Below, one piece after another: positions 45,938-56,290 of a stretch of DNA of 64,000 nt. Source of the stretch: Rugalucina vietnamica (lineage: Eukaryota > Mollusca > Bivalvia > Lucinida > Lucinidae); the NCBI GenBank assembly GCA_964017185.1, contig OZ024878.1:5270151-5334150 (forward strand). Direction: 5' to 3'. The stretch's first letter is position 1; each line of letters begins with the position of its first letter. A program made the position numbers and the translations under genes. The notes beneath the pieces are model-generated. The model was not told the DNA's origin. It saw only the letters and a list, made by a program, of their open reading frames with translations, and did not search any database.

Positions 45938-48078
45938 CCATTGGTCCTGAGAACGCTCACCTGAAGCCTGATCCTGGAGTATTAAGTCATCATGAAATGA
46001 CCTTGACATTGAATACTCACACATCTTTATTGAATTCATAAGTTGTCTGCATCTGCAAAGTTTCAGGTCTCAGGCTGCAATAGTTTCCAAACCCAGTGAT
46101 TTATGAGAAAACCATAATTTTAATTTTGATATTTAAATGACTTTGGGTCAAGGTCAAGAAATGACCTTGGCCTTCATTAATTACTTACCTTAATTGACTC
46201 CATTGGTTGTCTGCATCTAGCAACTTCCAGGTCTCAGACTGCAACAGTTTCCAAAATATCCATTGTTTTCGCCTTTTCCCATGTAAAAGCCTATGTTTCC
46301 AAAATTGACCTTGCCATAAAATAGGTCAAGGTCATCCTATGGTCATCATTTGATCAAACTATGATGGGCTGTAGTCCCAAATGCTACATACCAAGTTTCG
46401 CGAAAATTGGCCTGCCGGTTCTGGAGAAGAAAATTTTTGAGTGGTTTTTACCATATATGGGCGTGGCGGCCATCTTGGTAACGTGACCTGGATTTTGCGA
46501 TCAAACTTTCGTCTCCCCTACCCATGGATGCTCCACATAAAATTTCACTTTGATTGGCCCAGCAGTTTCAGAGAAGAAGATCTTTGAACAGTGTGTATGG
46601 ACGACAGACTGGCCAAGGTCAAGAGATGACCTTGACCTAAATTAATCACATACCTTCATCTACTCCATTAGTTGTTTGCATCTACCACTTTTCAAGCATC
46701 AGGCTGCAATAGTTTTCAAAAAATCCATAGTTTTCACTTTTTCCATGTAAAAGCCTATGTTCCCAAAATTGACCTTGCCGTAAAATATGTCAAGGTCATC
46801 CTAGGGTCATCATTTTATCAAACTATGATGGGCTGGAGTCCCAAATGCTACATAGTAAGTTTCATGAAAATCGGCCTGCCGGTTCTGGAGAAGATTTTTG
46901 AGTGGTTTTTACTATATATGGGCATGGCAGCCATCTTGGTCATGTGACCTGGATTTCGCGATCAAACTTTCGTCTCCCCTACCCATGGATGCTCCACATA
47001 AAATTTCACTTTGATTGGCCCAGCAGTTTCAGAGAAGAAGACCTTTGAAAAGTGTGTATGGACGACAGACTGGCCAGGGTCAAGAGATGACCTTGACCTA
47101 CATTAATCACATACCTTCATCTACTCCGTTAGTTGTTTGCATCTACCACTTTTCAGGCATCAGGCTGCAATAGTTTTCAAAAAATCCATAGTTTTCACTT
47201 TTTCCTATGTAAAAGCCCATGTTACCAAAATTGACCTTGCCGTAAATTAGGTCAAGGTCATCCTAGGGTCATCATTTTATCAAACTATGATGGGCTAAAG
47301 TCCCAAATGCTACACACCAAGTTTCATGAAAATCAGCCTGCCGGTTCTGGAGAAGAAGATTTTTGAGTGGTTTTTACCCTATATGGGCGTGGCAGCCATC
47401 TTGGTCACGTGACCTGGATTTCGCGATCAAACTTTCATCTCCCCTACCCATGGATGCTCCACATAAAATTTCACTTTGATTGGCCCAGCAGTTTCAGAGA
47501 ATAAGATCTTTGAAAAGTGTGAATGGACGACAGACTGGCCAAGGTCAAGAGATGACCTTGACCTTAATTAATCACATACCTTCATCTACTCCATTAGTTG
47601 TTTGCATCTACAACTTTTCAGGCCTCAGGCTGCAATAGTTTTAAAAAAATCCATAGTTTTCACTTTTTACCATGTAAAAGCCTATGTTTCCAAATTTGAT
47701 CTTGCCGTAAAACAGGTCAAGGTCATCCAAGGGTCATCATTTTATCAAACTATGATGGGCTGAAGTCCCCAATGCTACATACCAAGTTTCGTGGAAATCG
47801 GCCCACCGGTTCTGGAGAAGAAGATTTTTGAAGGGTTTTTACCATATATGGGCGTGGCGGCCATCTTGGTCATGTGACCTGGATTTCGCGATCAAACTTG
47901 AAATGCCACTATCCAAGGAGGCTCCACATAAAATTTCAACTAGATTGGCCAAGCGGTTTCAGAGAAGAAGATCTCTGAAATTGTGGACGACGACGACGAC
48001 GGACGGACGGACGACGGACGGACGCCGGATCATGGCCATCCTATAAGCTCACCTTGTGAGCCTTTGGCTCAGGTGAGC
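45938..48078 (+). mobile_element. HINE H5, inserted in the reverse transcriptase
   Basis: A diverged first part (45938-46196) precedes four ~465-bp cores. A CGACGACGGACGGACGG microsatellite (47986-48025) follows, then the end CATCCTATAAGCTCACC with a GTGAGCC/GGCTCA hairpin and GGTGAGCTA at 48078. The RT frame is broken at exactly these borders and no target duplication is obvious, as for Helitron-like insertion. Same family as H4. Confidence 0.75.
46197..47985 (+). repeat. HINE H5 core array (~465 bp units)
   Basis: Units start near ACTCCATTRGTTGTYTGCAT at ~46197, 46662, 47127 and 47590. Each contains GGTCAAGGTCATCCTAGGGTC, GCCTGCCGGTTCTGGAGAAG and GGCGGCCATCTTGGTCA. The units differ at ~5-8% of positions by eye. 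Confidence 0.9.
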
Positions 48079-48429
48079 TAAAAAGCCTTTCTGTCATTAC
48101 ATGCCAAATAAAGTGAACCATAGTTTTTTAATGCCCTTTTGAAGGTCCACTCTATCAAATCCAGAAGTTTTTCTTTTATTAGATTATGTGGTAATGTTGT
48201 ATACAGAGTAGAAAAATCATACGTGGACAAGCTTGTCGCACAGAACCCTCTACACTTCAATTTACTGAGCACCTCACCAGAATTTTTTATTGACCAAAAC
48301 CAATTTTTATTTGAAGTTTCATACACTGTCTCACAGTATCTTATAACATGAGATTTGATAGCAGTAAGACAGGAAGTTAATAATTTAGAAAGTTCAGTGG
48401 TAAAAAACTCAATGTTTGATGATACTAAC
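48079..48429 (-). pseudogene. Reverse transcriptase, N-terminal part, abutting TMEM41B exon 4
   Basis: On the - strand the frame runs from the TMEM41B exon 4 donor (48429) through FFTTELSKLLTSCLTAIKS, RYCETVYETSNKNWFW and STYDFSTLYTTLPHNLIKEK to CNDRKAF at 48079, where HINE H5 interrupts it. It is the missing N-terminal part of the RT at 45080-45937. The element is 5'-truncated at the exon border. The ATG at 48431 lies in the exon and is not an element start. Confidence 0.8.
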
Positions 48430-48534
48430 ATGTGTCCGCCAGTCCGCCACTCTTTCTGGAATGTATTTCATGACCAGCCTGCGTCCTACTAGGTATGATA
48501 ACAGGTAGCAGAATGTTGCACCAATCCCTGAACA
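48430..48534 (-). CDS. TMEM41B: TMEM41B, exon 4
   Basis: Acceptor TTCTTCCTCAACATTTCAG and donor CAT|GTTAGT frame exactly 35 codons: CSGIGATFCYLLSYLVGR, then a segment ending PERVADWRTH. It aligns with human TMEM41B CSGLGASFCYMLSYLVGRP without gaps, and the next exon starts at the expected residue. The donor is the only border in this gene that lies directly on a retroelement sequence. Confidence 0.92.
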
Positions 48535-48639
48535 CTGAAATGTTGAGGAAGAAGTTTATACAGCTGTCATTACATCCATGTAATATACAGATTTTTCTTA
48601 AGTTGTAAAAATTAAAAATTTTGAGTTGTAAATTTTTTT

Positions 48640-49100
48640 ATTTTGCTCAAAACATAGAGGTGGTTCTAACAAGTACCCACAATCTATGTTTTAGAGAAAA
48701 TCTAAGAAAAATAGGTATACCCCTGCATACCCTAGTTTTGCTATATATAGGAGTGGGGTATAAGGGGGTATATATTACACGGAAATGTTATCTTGATGAT
48801 GCTGGAGCCTCACAATTGACCAAAGGTTGTGGTGGTGGTGTTAAATCCCACTCAACAGCTTTTGTCATATAAAGACAGGACAAATTTTAAGTGTCATCCG
48901 ACAAAAGACGTCATGTGATTTACAAATTATATTTTGGGTATTTTCTATTTCCATCAGGATAACATTTCCGTGAAAAGTATATCCCCTTGAACCCCACTTT
49001 TATATAGCAAAACTGGGGTATGCAGGGGTATACCTATTTTTCTTATTTTTGCTCCAAAACATACATTGTGGGTACTCGTTAGAACCGCCTTGCCCCGCCT
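48640..49100. mobile_element. Family F foldback element
   Basis: Arms of ~140 bp (48651-48795 and 48950-49095) are inverted copies, with GGTATACCCCTGCATACC ... GGAAATGTTATCYTGATG on one side and the mirror on the other. Part of one arm recurs at 35969 and 51666. It is in intron 3 of TMEM41B. Confidence 0.7.
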
Positions 49101-49146
49101 CGGCAAGGCGGTTCTAACGTGTACCCACAATCTATGTTTTGAGCAA
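49052..49146. repeat. Family F palindrome
   Basis: CAAAACATACATTGTGGGTA ... GTTAGAACCGCCTYG mirrored to TACCCACAATCTATGTTTTG. The arms meet at a GCCCCGCCTCGGC centre. Confidence 0.85.
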
Positions 49147-49585
49147 AAATATCAACAATTTTTTTGATGAAATTTTCTAATTTTTCTGCTGAAATAAAAT
49201 CTCTATGTTGATTGGGCAAGTTTTTGTAATGGAAATTCCCAGCCAGCTCTTGAAATTCATGAGCAAATAATTGCCCAGTCTATAAATTTTAAAGTAAGTC
49301 TTTACAAGTGAGAATGATGAATTTGCTAAAGACAATATTTATGAATAATAGTGAAAATTTACAAACTTACTTACTGAAGATAGACTGTCAAGTTAGGCGT
49401 TTCTACTTAGCTTTGCAATTCTGCTTCCTACATGCAGACAGTCTAGTGGTGTAGGAAAGCCAGTGCAGTTCTCGAAGTTCAGTTGGGACATACCCTGTGA
49501 AACCACCGCGCCCGGAAGGTGGCAGTCAAACCATTGTACATACCGATGCAGGAACCATTGATATTTTTTCAATAATCTGTATTTT
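49147..49585. other. Intron 3 of TMEM41B, nothing recognised
   Basis: No exon or repeat border recognised. Confidence 0.5.
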
Positions 49586-49681
49586 TACTGGTGTTGCCAG
49601 TGGGATTCGAACCTGCATGACAGAGGTATATAGCTAGTCAGAAGCCAAACACGCTACTGACTGAGCTAACCGGGCCCCCTT
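49586..49681 (-). repeat. tRNA-like sequence (SINE head or tRNA pseudogene)
   Basis: On the - strand: GGCCCGGTTAGCTCAGTCAG (A box), an insertion in the anticodon arm, and B box GGTTCGAATCC. The stems are incomplete and no 3' SINE body was recognised. Confidence 0.55.
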
Positions 49682-49731
49682 TGAGCTATCTGTATCACAT
49701 AATCAATGATATTAAATGTAAAATCACTTAC

Positions 49732-49825
49732 CAAACAAACGAGAAACAAAGCTACTGGAAAAGGGAACAGGAATCCTGACAGTATACTAAGAAAAATACT
49801 GCCCGGGATAGCAAATGATTGTAAA
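49732..49825 (-). CDS. TMEM41B: TMEM41B, exon 3
   Basis: Acceptor TTAACAGCTGTTCAG and donor TTG|GTAAGT bound one base plus 31 codons. The peptide contains LQSFAIPGSIFLSILSGFLF, which matches vertebrate TMEM41B at all but two positions, then PFPVALFLVCL. The AIPGS..LS..G pattern is the re-entrant loop signature of the VTT/DedA domain. Confidence 0.95.
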
Positions 49826-49982
49826 CTGAACAGCTGTTAAGGAAATAAAAATTGGTATGTTTTATCTCGCTTTCTTGTTCTAGATGAGCGTTTTCCATTC
49901 TGGACTCAAGGACAGATTTTACTGTTTATGATTGTTTAAGTTACATTATGTATTAGTCTAATGAGTCTTGCTTACATATAAT

Positions 49983-50193
49983 GAGCCGCGATGCGAGAAA
50001 AACGGTCTTTGGGGTTTCCGACCAGGTCCGACACAAACCGGCCAGTACATTCACAGAAAAAGAGAAGCTTGAAAATTTGGATATGGGGAATTGTAGAAGA
50101 GGAATTGTACTATCCATGTAGCGAAAACAAATGTGCTGATCTGCGAGTTTGTTTTTGCCTATGCATGTTGATGGTTTTATTATGCGGCGGCTC
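49983..50193 (+). mobile_element. MITE family 1, copy 16 (type B)
   Basis: Type B 5' end (GCGAGAAAAACGGTCTTTGG). The palindrome is largely lost. Confidence 0.85.
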
Positions 50194-50316
50194 ATATTAC
50201 TTCCACACAATGAATATATAGCGTAATTAGCTGTGCAGATTATTTAGCACATTTCTTGTTCGCTAAAAACAAATGCTATCATCAAAACAGAATTTCTGAG
50301 AAACATAAATATAAAT

Positions 50317-50551
50317 GAGCCGCATCGTGAGAAAACGGGATTATTGCCTATGCCAAAACAAAGGCGCAGATCAGCTTCGCGGTAACCGCGAAGCTGATCA
50401 GCGCCTTTGTTTTCGCTACTCGGATAGTATAATTCCTCTTCTACCCATAGCCAAAATTTCAAGTATCTAACCTGCTCCTGTGACTGTACAGACCGATTTG
50501 TGTCGCACCTGGTCGGAAACCCCGAAGACCGGTTTTCTCGCGTCGCGGCTC
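50317..50551 (-). mobile_element. MITE family 1, copy 17 (type B)
   Basis: Complete, perfect palindrome, AAAT at both flanks. It ends 27 bases from the donor side of TMEM41B exon 2. Confidence 0.9.
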
Positions 50552-50578
50552 AAATGGTACTAATCTTGTAAAGGATAC

Positions 50579-50707
50579 AATATATAAGTTGTAAAATATC
50601 CCGCTATAACTTGGGTAAAGTATTTTTCGTTATAACGAGACAAAACTATTCCTAGGTTCTTTGCGTCCTCTATATTTCTTGGTAACTTGATATGTTGAAC
50701 CTCCTCT
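50579..50707 (-). CDS. TMEM41B: TMEM41B, exon 2
   Basis: Acceptor ATATGTTTTGCAG, then 129 bases: one base, 42 codons, two bases. The peptide starts EEVQHIKLPRNIEDAKNLG and continues VLSRYNEKYFTQVIAGYFTT, aligning with human EERVNMKVPRDMDDAKALG and the second membrane helix. The donor ATT|GTATCC is weaker than the others. It is phase 1 in and phase 2 out, matching exons 1 and 3. Confidence 0.93.
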
Positions 50708-50932
50708 CTGCAAAACATATAATACTTACTATTTTAAAGTCAAAATGTTATCCAAGAATGTACTGTATACAGTTTGTACATAAATTTCTTAACCAAGTCT
50801 GGTTAAGTTCAAATCTAAGTATGTACAATTTCTATGACCATCTTGTTTCATACAAAGCAAAATGAGCATGTCCTTTAGAATCTAAAAGAGGCAATTCAAA
50901 TGAGTAACATCATTCACAATGAATAGTGTATA

Positions 50933-51084
50933 CATTGTTTTCGCCACACAGATAGTACAATTCCCCTTCTTCTTCAATCCAAAAGCTCAAGCTTCTAGCC
51001 TGTTTCTGTGACTGTACAGGACGGTTTGTGTAGGACTAGGACCTGTCCGGAAATTAAATTGTTGGCTTTCTCAAGCGAAGGCAC
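50933..51084 (-). mobile_element. MITE family 1, copy 18 (truncated)
   Basis: Only the segment from the palindrome flank (TTGTTTTCGCCACACAG) to one TIR remains. It ends 13 bases from the donor side of TMEM41B exon 1. Confidence 0.8.
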
Positions 51085-51097
51085 ATTTAATACTTAC

Positions 51098-51272
51098 GGT
51101 CCTAGTTTAGGAAAGTTATGGTAGACCAGCCCTAGTAGAAGGACTGCGGTTAGAAATATCACAGCTAGTAGGATGAAAGACCTGGTATTACTGCCATTAT
51201 CACCTTGGACTGACGGCATCTCAGCCTCTCGCGGTTTCAACTGGGTGAACTGAGTTTCATCATCTTCTGTGG
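51098..51272 (-). CDS. TMEM41B: TMEM41B, first recognised exon (TM1)
   Basis: Acceptor ATATATTTCACAG and donor GGACC|GTAAGT enclose two bases, 57 codons and two bases. An acidic stretch (EDDETQFTQLKPREAEMP) leads into the first membrane helix, RSFILLAVIFLTAVLLLGLV, and then YHNFPKLG, equivalent to VYKNFPQLS in human TMEM41B. The incoming phase is 1, so a separate exon with the start codon must exist upstream. That part is poorly conserved in the family and I could not find it. Confidence 0.92.
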
Positions 51273-51387
51273 CTGTGAAATATATAACATACACATTATA
51301 AAACAGAAAACTTAAGATTTCGAGTTGGTAAAATAACACAAAATACATTTTAAAGTATGGTTTAACTAGTACTTTTTAAATACATTT

Positions 51388-51622
51388 GAGCCGCCGCATG
51401 GGAAAGCCAACAATCTGCATAGGCAAAAACCAAAGGCGCAGATCAGCTTCGCAGTAACTGCGAAGCTGATCAGCGCCTTTGTTTTTGCTACACAGATAGT
51501 ACAATTCCTCTTCTTCTTAAATCCGAAATTTCAAGCTTCTAACCATCTTCTGTGACTGTACAGCCTGGTTTGTGTTGGACCTGGTCGGAACCCAAATTGT
51601 TGGTTTTCTCACGCACAGGCTC
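51388..51622 (-). mobile_element. MITE family 1, copy 19
   Basis: Complete. The palindrome GCTTCGCAG / CTGCGAAGC has a paired A/T change relative to the GCGG/CCGC version. Confidence 0.9.
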
Positions 51623-51654
51623 ATTCATTTCAGAGCAATCACATCATGAAAACA

Positions 51655-51830
51655 TGTCCATATAATGTATACCCCCTTAAACCCCACTTTTATATAGCAA
51701 AGCTGGGGTATGCAGGGGTATACCTTTTTTCTTATTTTGTTCCAAAACATAGATTGTGGGTACTCGTTAGAACCGCCTCGGCAAGGCGGTTCTAACGTGT
51801 ACCCACAATCTATGTTTTGAGCAAAAATAA
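51655..51830. repeat. Family F arm and palindrome
   Basis: 51666-51722 repeats the ACCCCACTTTTATATAGCAAA arm of the 48.6 kb foldback. 51741-51825 is a nearly perfect palindrome (CATAGATTGTGGGTACTC ... GAACCGCCTCGGCAAGGCGG). Confidence 0.85.
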
Positions 51831-51956
51831 GAAAAAAAAAATCAAAATTTTTCAGCTGAAAATTTTCAATTTTTAAAGCTCAAAAAATCTCTGTTTATTG
51901 CATGGGGAAGTTTTCGCAATCATACTAGTTCCTGCAGCCTTGATGATACAGTAAAT

Positions 51957-52194
51957 GAGCCACGACGCGAGAAAATCGGTCTTCAGAGTTTCCGACCAGG
52001 TCGGACACAAACCAACCTGTACTGTCACAGAAGCAGGCTAGAAGCTTGAAATGTCGGATTTAAGAAGAAGAAAAATTGTATTATCTGTTAGCGAAAACAA
52101 AGGTGCTGCTCAGCTTCGCAATTACTGCAAAGCTGATCTGCCCCTTTGTTGTCGCATATATAGGTCAAAATCCGGTTTTCTTATGACGCGGCTC
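51957..52194 (+). mobile_element. MITE family 1, copy 20 (type B)
   Basis: Complete, AAAT at both flanks. The palindrome is partly eroded. Confidence 0.85.
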
Positions 52195-52464
52195 AAATGT
52201 TGTTGGACACATCACTTAATTTTAAAAGTTTGGCCATCCAACCATTTGTACAGAACTCCTCTTTTATAGACATGATGCTCCTGGTCAGGGAAAAATATAT
52301 GATTTGTTTTCACAAGGGCCGAGTATGCATCTCCCTATTTCGGCGGGATCTTCCTATTTATCAGAGAAAATAGTTGTAAATATTTTTGATCTTGTAAATA
52401 GTTTTAAAGGTCCACCCCAAATTTTTTTATGGTTATTCCCCTTGAATAAATGCTAAATTTAGCC
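52195..52464. other. No gene seen
   Basis: AT-rich DNA before the LINE fragment. Confidence 0.4.
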
Positions 52465-52868
52465 ACCTGAACTATCTGAACTAAAGCCAACAGAACACTT
52501 GGATTCTTGAGGAGAAACTTATTTCCTTGCCCCAAGATGTTAAAGAAGCAGCTTATAAAGGACTGGTGCGCCCAGTCCTGGAATATGGAAGTTCTGTTTG
52601 GGATCCTCATACTAAAGGCCTCCAGGAGGAACTGGAGAAGATACAGAATCATGCCGCTATATCTGTAACTAGGAATTATACTTTCGAGGAAGAAGTATGA
52701 CTGGCATTCTTGAACAACTCAAATGGGAATCTCTCAAGAAAAGGAGGACGGATAATGGACTTGTATTGCTATATACAAAGGTCTGAAGGGTAAAGCCAGA
52801 ATACCTAAAAATGACCTTATCCCAAAGACTAGGCATTGTAGAAATAGTCACTCGTAGGCATTTCAGCT
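52465..52868 (+). pseudogene. LINE ORF2 C-terminal fragment, 5' half
   Basis: In shifting + frames one reads NRTLGFLRRNL, KEAAYKGLVRPVLEYGSSVW, LQEELEKIQNHAA and GILEQLKWESLKKRR, the region after the RT domain of a common Jockey-like invertebrate LINE. At least two frameshifts are present. The fragment is cut at CATTTCAGCT (52859-52868) by the next element and continues at 56111. Confidence 0.85.
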
Positions 52869-53339
52869 CGGTTGGTGTATTCCTTGGACCAAATCCACTT
52901 GGACCGCTGGACTTGGACCAGTCCAAGTAAATATCAGATGGACCAAACAGGGTATTCCATGGACCAGGTAATCCTTGGACCAGTCATTAATATTATTGGA
53001 TTTAGGTCAATAGGTATTGAATAATAAACACTAAATTTGAACAGATTATAATTTTATTTGATTTATTAAATCAGAATGTACAACAAGTATAAAAAATAAC
53101 AATGGATTGAAAAAAAAAACAACAACCTTATTAGTTTATGCTGAATTTAAAACATAATTCAACAGTTTTTGATTATTATATATGATCAATCATTATGACT
53201 TGTCAGATTATTTTCCATAATCAATTAATGAAATTCCACAATCAAACAACATTTACTTATGATATGGCACTGACATAAAGAGCAAAGTCTACATTAATAT
53301 TAAGACCCATCTATGTTTAACTAGAATTGTCAGAGAATC

Positions 53340-55392
53340 TGACTATAGCCCCGCTTCTCAGCTTTTTTTGCAGGGTGAAAAAAACAATGACCGGTAACTA
53401 TCACAGGCTATCACAAGCTAGATCTCATCAATATTGATGCTCATACAAAAATTTGGTCTGATCATGTCAATTCGTTCGCTGTCAAAATTTTGCGAAAAAT
53501 GACGGGTAATAATCCAAAGCTAGATCTTGTCAATGATGATGTGCATACAAAATTTAGACGGATTCTGTCAATTTGTTCTGAAGATATTGAGCGGAAACAA
53601 AATTCTGAAGTCAATCAAGGGCTGTTAACTCCGTCAAAATTTTGCAAAAAATGATGGGTAACAATCCCAAGCCAGATCTTGTCAATGTTGATGTGCATAC
53701 AAAATTTGGTTGGATTCTGTCAATTTGTTCTCAAGATATTAAGCGGAAACAAAATTCTGACGTTAATTAAGGGCCATAACTCTGTCAAAATTTAACAAAA
53801 ACTGAAGGGTAACAATCCCAAGCTATATCTTGTCAATGTTGATGTGCATACAAAATTTGGTCAGATTCTGTCAATGCGTTCTCAAGATATTGAGCGGAAA
53901 TGAAATTCTGACGTCAATCAAGGGCCGTAACTCCGTCAAAATTTTGCGAAAAATGACGGGTAACAATCCCAAGCTAGATCTTGTCAATGATGATGTGCAT
54001 ACAAAATTTGGTCCGATTCTGTCAATTTGTTCTCAAGATATTGAGCGGAAACGAAATTCTGACGTCAATCAAGGGCCATAACTCCGTCAAAATTTTGCGA
54101 AAAATGACAGGCAACAATCCCAAGCTAGATCTTGTCAATGTTGATGTGCATACAAAATTTGGTCGGATTCTGTCAATGCATTCTCAAGATATTGAGCGGA
54201 AATGAAATTCTGACGTTAATCAAGGGCCGTAACTCCATCAAAATTTTGCGAAAAATGACGGGCAACAATCCCAAGCTAGATCTTGTCAATGTTGATGTGC
54301 ATACAAAATTTGGTCGGATTCTGTCAATTTGTTCTCAAGATATTGAGCGGAAACGAAATTCTGACGTCAATCAAGGGCCGTAACTCCGTCAAAATTTTGC
54401 AAAAAAATAACAGGTTACAATCCCAAGCTAGATCATGTCAATGGTTGATGTGCATACAAAATTTGGTCGGATTCTGTCAATGCGTTCTCCAAGATATTGA
54501 GCGGAAACGAAATTCTGACGTTAATCAAGGGCCATAACTGTGTCAAAATTTTGCGAAAAATGACGGGTAACAATCCCAAGCTAGATCCTGTCAATGATGA
54601 TGTGCATACAAAATTTGGTCCGATTCTGTCAATTCGTTCTCAAGATATTGAGCGGAAACGAAATTCTGACGTCAATCAAGGGCTATAACTCCGTCAAAAT
54701 TTTGCGAAAAATGATGGGTAACAATCCCAAGCTAGATCTTGTCAATGATGATATGCATACAAAATTTGGTCCAATTCTGTCAATTCATTCTCAAGATATT
54801 GAGCGGAAACGAAATTCTGACGTCAATCAAGGGCCATAACTCCGTCAAAATTTTGCGATAAATGACGGGTAACAATCCCAAGCTAGATCTTGTCAATGTT
54901 GATGTGCATACAAAATTTGGTAGGATTCTGTCAATTCGTTCTCAAGATATTGAGCGGAAACGAAATTCTGACGTCAATCAAGGGCCATAACTCTGTCAAA
55001 ATTTTGCAATAAATGACGGGTAACAATCCCAAGCTAGATCTTGTCAATGTTGATGCGCATACAAAATTTGGTCAGATTCTGTCAATTCGTTCTCAAGATA
55101 TTGAGCGGAAACGAAATTCTGACATCAATCAAGGGCCATAACTCCGTCAAAATTTTGCGAAAAATGACGGGTAACAATCCCAAGCTAGATCTTGTCAATG
55201 TTGATGTGCATACAAAATTTGGTCAGATTCTGTCAAGCCATTCTCAAGATAATGAATGGAAACAAAAATGTCGGAAGGACGGAAGGACAGAAGGACGGAA
55301 TAACGGAATAACAGAATAACGGAATAACGGAACTACGGAAGGACAGGGTGAATCCAGTATAGCCCCCACTTTTTCAAAGCGGGGCTATAATA
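53340..55392 (+). mobile_element. HINE H6, nested in the Mutator-like element
   Basis: Left end ACTATAGCCCCGCTTCTCAG, then a tandem core array. A GGAAGGAC/GGAATAAC microsatellite follows (55272-55345), and the right end TATAGCCCCCAC ... GCGGGGCTATA is palindromic. It has the same module order as the other HINEs. Confidence 0.7.
53460..55270 (+). repeat. HINE H6 core array (~151 bp units)
   Basis: About twelve units, each with GACGGGTAACAATCCCAAGC, GTGCATACAAAATTTGGTC and CAAGATATTGAGCGGAAACG. Adjacent units are highly alike, and start-to-start spacing is 151 bp. The repeated 63-92 aa frames are by-products of the periodicity. Confidence 0.95.
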
Positions 55393-56110
55393 ATATTAAA
55401 AGACTCAAACGACTCTTCAACAATATCTGAACCATGTTATCATGCAAAAGCCTGACAAGTAGCCTTGCCCGAGGCTGAGAAATATCATTGATTTTCATTT
55501 TCAATATCCTTTGTTTTCAATCTCTGTGGCTAGTTGATTAATTTGACGTTTAAATTAATATTTTTCCACATTACCCAAATTTAAGGATTTAAGCATATCT
55601 TTTACATGGATCATCCTTCAGTATACAGTGGTGTCAAAAGTGTCAAAATAGGCTGAAGCAACATACACACAGGGTTATTTTTATAAGGTGTTAGAAGTGT
55701 CATGTTGCAAGTCCATCAGGTTAAAACTCTCACAAAGTTACTTCGGGATAATTAGGACATGCAGATGGATGAAAACTAACACAATTCTGAAGAAAAAAGA
55801 AAGAAAAACAGAAAGAAAAACAGAAATGAAAAAAAAATCTACATTCAGGAAATGTTTTGCTAGATCTATAAAATCAATGATTATTATTATTATAATTATT
55901 AATCTTTTCTTTTGAGACCCACAAGATATTTTGGATCCACTTTCAGATAAGGCTTTATAATTCAAGTATGTATTTTAACAACATATTTTTAGCATATACT
56001 ACCTCCAAATGACTGGTCCAAGGATTACCCTGTTTGGTCCATTTGATATTTACTTGGACCGGTCCAAGTCCAGCGGTCCAAGTGGATTTGGTCCAAGGAA
56101 TACACCTACC

Positions 56111-56290
56111 CATTTCAGCTTCCATCTGCTAGTATAGAGGCCTATAAATGTAGTTTCTTTCCCCAGACTATCAGGGACTGAAATAACCTCCCTGACTCTG
56201 TTTTCTACTGCTGAAATGTCAGATAATTGTGTGTCCAAGTTTGCTTCACTCGTGCGTTCTAGGGACTAATTTCTCTCCCATCTGCACATA
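56111..56290 (+). pseudogene. LINE ORF2 C-terminal fragment, 3' half
   Basis: Continues from 52868: FQLPSASIEAYKCSFFPQTI and RDWNNLPDSV, the last conserved part of the same LINE ORF2, followed by frameshifts and stops. Confidence 0.8.

Larger units (their letters stand above)
52869..56110. mobile_element. Mutator-like element with TTGGACC-rich TIRs, 10-bp TSD
   Basis: TIRs of ~100-118 bp (52870-52987 and 56009-56110) start GGTTGGTGTATTCC / GGTAGGTGTATTCC. The 10-bp target CATTTCAGCT is present on both sides (52859-52868 and 56111-56120), and removing the element joins the two halves of the LINE. Within the left TIR, TGGACC occurs six times. Long TIRs with a 9-10-bp duplication point to the Mutator (MULE) group. 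No transposase is seen. The interior is AT-rich DNA plus HINE H6. Confidence 0.85.

Noticed and set aside
46197-55270. Regularly spaced repeats considered as CRISPR arrays
   Set aside because: Units are contiguous with no unique spacers, the host DNA is eukaryotic, and the flanks carry HINE termini.
53830-55319. Series of overlapping 63-92 aa frames (CIQNLVRFCQ..., ILRKMTGNNPKLDL...)
   Set aside because: They repeat every 151 bp and are the translated HINE H6 core. The unit is not a multiple of three and there is no start, splice or codon signal.
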